Assembly: GCA_023662905.1 (NCBI GenBank)
Contig: JAMPIJ010000002.1
Span: 184,503-248,502, forward strand
DNA from: Fusobacterium sp.
GTDB taxonomy: Bacteria > Cyanobacteriota > Vampirovibrionia > Gastranaerophilales > Gastranaerophilaceae
Direction: 5' to 3'
Length of the DNA: 64,000 nt
In this document: positions 63,658-64,000 of the stretch, piece by piece
How the letters are laid out: each line of letters starts with the position of its first letter
Numbering within the stretch: position 1 is the first letter of the stretch
The notes under the pieces: generated by a model
Told to the model about the DNA's origin: nothing
What the model saw: only the letters and a program-made list of their open reading frames with translations
Database searches by the model: none
Program-made: the position numbers and the translations under genes

Positions 63658-63902
63658 ACCATGAGAGAAATAATGCTATTATTCTGGGTAATAGAGTTAA
63701 AGAATTGAGAATGAAATGTTCTCCATCATTGAATGCATTTGTTATGGAGCGAGGCGGGCTAACCACTGCATCTTGGAGTCGTTTGGAGAATGGTAAGTTT
63801 GACGCAAAATTTTCGTCGCTTGTCAAAGCCGCTGCAATGTTGAATATTAGTTTATGTGAGCTTGTAAGCGGGTTGGAGTTGGACTATAGTCTGGAAGACT
63901 AG
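63651..63902 (+). CDS. XRE-family regulator divergent from prepilin gene
   Basis: 83 residues from ATG 63651. HTH: ILGNRVKELRMKC..LNAFVMERGGLTTASWSRLENGKFDAKFSSLVKAAAMLNISLCELV. TATTAT lies 7 nt before ATG with no ribosome site (leaderless). The TTG at 63603 is upstream of this promoter and unlikely. Probable autorepressor and repressor of the pilin gene. Confidence 0.75.
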   Translation: MQYHERNNAIILGNRVKELRMKCSPSLNAFVMERGGLTTASWSRLENGKFDAKFSSLVKAAAMLNISLCELVSGLELDYSLED

Positions 63903-63911
63903 GTTTTACGC

Positions 63912-63940
63912 TTGACATGTTGTGAAAAATAATACATAAT
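63912..63940 (+). promoter_or_regulatory. Promoter of the gene cut by the right edge
   Basis: Perfect TTGACA, 17 bp, CATAAT, followed by AAAGGA before ATG 63963. Confidence 0.7.
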
Positions 63941-63962
63941 AAATTTAGAAAGGATGGAAAAT

Positions 63963-64000
63963 ATGAAACGAAACAATGTATTAACATGGACAGGGGGGGG
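63963..64000 (+). CDS. Start of a gene running into a G tract, truncated by window
   Basis: MKRNNVLTWTGG.. with AAAGGA about 9 nt upstream and a strong promoter. Ten codons before the tract is the same architecture as the 54420 prepilin gene (16 codons, then G tract, then prepilin head). A third prepilin-like gene is therefore expected, but the sequence stops. Confidence 0.55.
   Translation, partial: MKRNNVLTWTGG
63993..64000 (+). repeat. Poly-G tract, at least 8 G, cut by window end
   Basis: The last eight bases are all G, in the coding strand of the gene starting at 63963. Confidence 0.7.

Noticed and set aside
1..64000. CRISPR array
   Set aside because: No regularly spaced direct repeats and no cas genes were seen.

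Overview
The window looks like a chromosome segment of a low-GC, Gram-negative-type gut bacterium. My best guess is the non-photosynthetic cyanobacterial lineage Gastranaerophilales/Melainabacteria (Vampirovibrionia). This rests on an envelope with an outer membrane (TolC-like channel, MlaD/MCE protein, AsmA-like protein), type IV pilin-like proteins with an FTMAEILLSLTIIGVVAAI head, a mur/fts cluster, a Ycf46-like AAA ATPase, and AT-rich coding. The lineage is inference; no rRNA is present to prove it.

Layout. 0-14 kb is housekeeping and envelope: a cut-off patatin phospholipase, an exported thioredoxin-fold protein, a MarR-controlled EmrAB/TolC efflux locus with an MlaD protein, tmk, an HD-domain protein, a PanE-like reductase, a YibE/F protein, a small Cys-rich protein, HPF, RadA, SurE and a LuxR-type HTH protein. 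tRNA-Ala(TGC) sits at 14.55 kb.

From 14.6 to about 29.9 kb is an AT-rich accessory island starting flush with the tRNA 3' end. Its left arm holds two tandem serine recombinases and a DUF927-like P-loop helicase, an order like the ccr-ccr-cch core of staphylococcal cassette chromosomes. All three genes carry lesions (two A-run frameshifts and an in-frame TGA). The cargo is better preserved: a Zn-ribbon two-gene unit, a six-gene operon built around a Ycf46-like AAA ATPase (with a possible -1 frameshift fusion) beside a divergent XRE regulator, a gene whose start is locked in a hairpin, a DUF3800 pair, and a Zn-ribbon/HEPN protein. This reads as a defence-type island, but no function is proven.

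30-54 kb is mostly core: a tandem-HTH protein interrupted by a 13-G tract, an EndoQ-UvrD fusion, CoA transferase AB, an AsmA-like protein, a WG-repeat protein, family-4 UDG, a SIMPL protein, a distant serpin-like protein, pyk, pgpH-ybeY-dgkA, lipA, wecB, small exported proteins, an M48 peptidase and a glycosyltransferase. 54-64 kb is murF-mraY-murD-ftsW-murG-folC (minus strand) framed by two prepilin-like adhesin candidates. One of these has a 12-G tract after its start codon. The window ends inside another gene start whose first codons also run into a G tract.

Themes. (1) G-tract contingency loci: three long G runs, each just inside a 5' coding end, predict ON/OFF switching of pilin-like surface proteins and of a DNA-binding repeat protein. 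(2) Leaderless transcription: seven genes have a -10 box exactly 6 nt before the start codon. (3) An SCC-like island with a candidate undescribed AAA-ATPase system.
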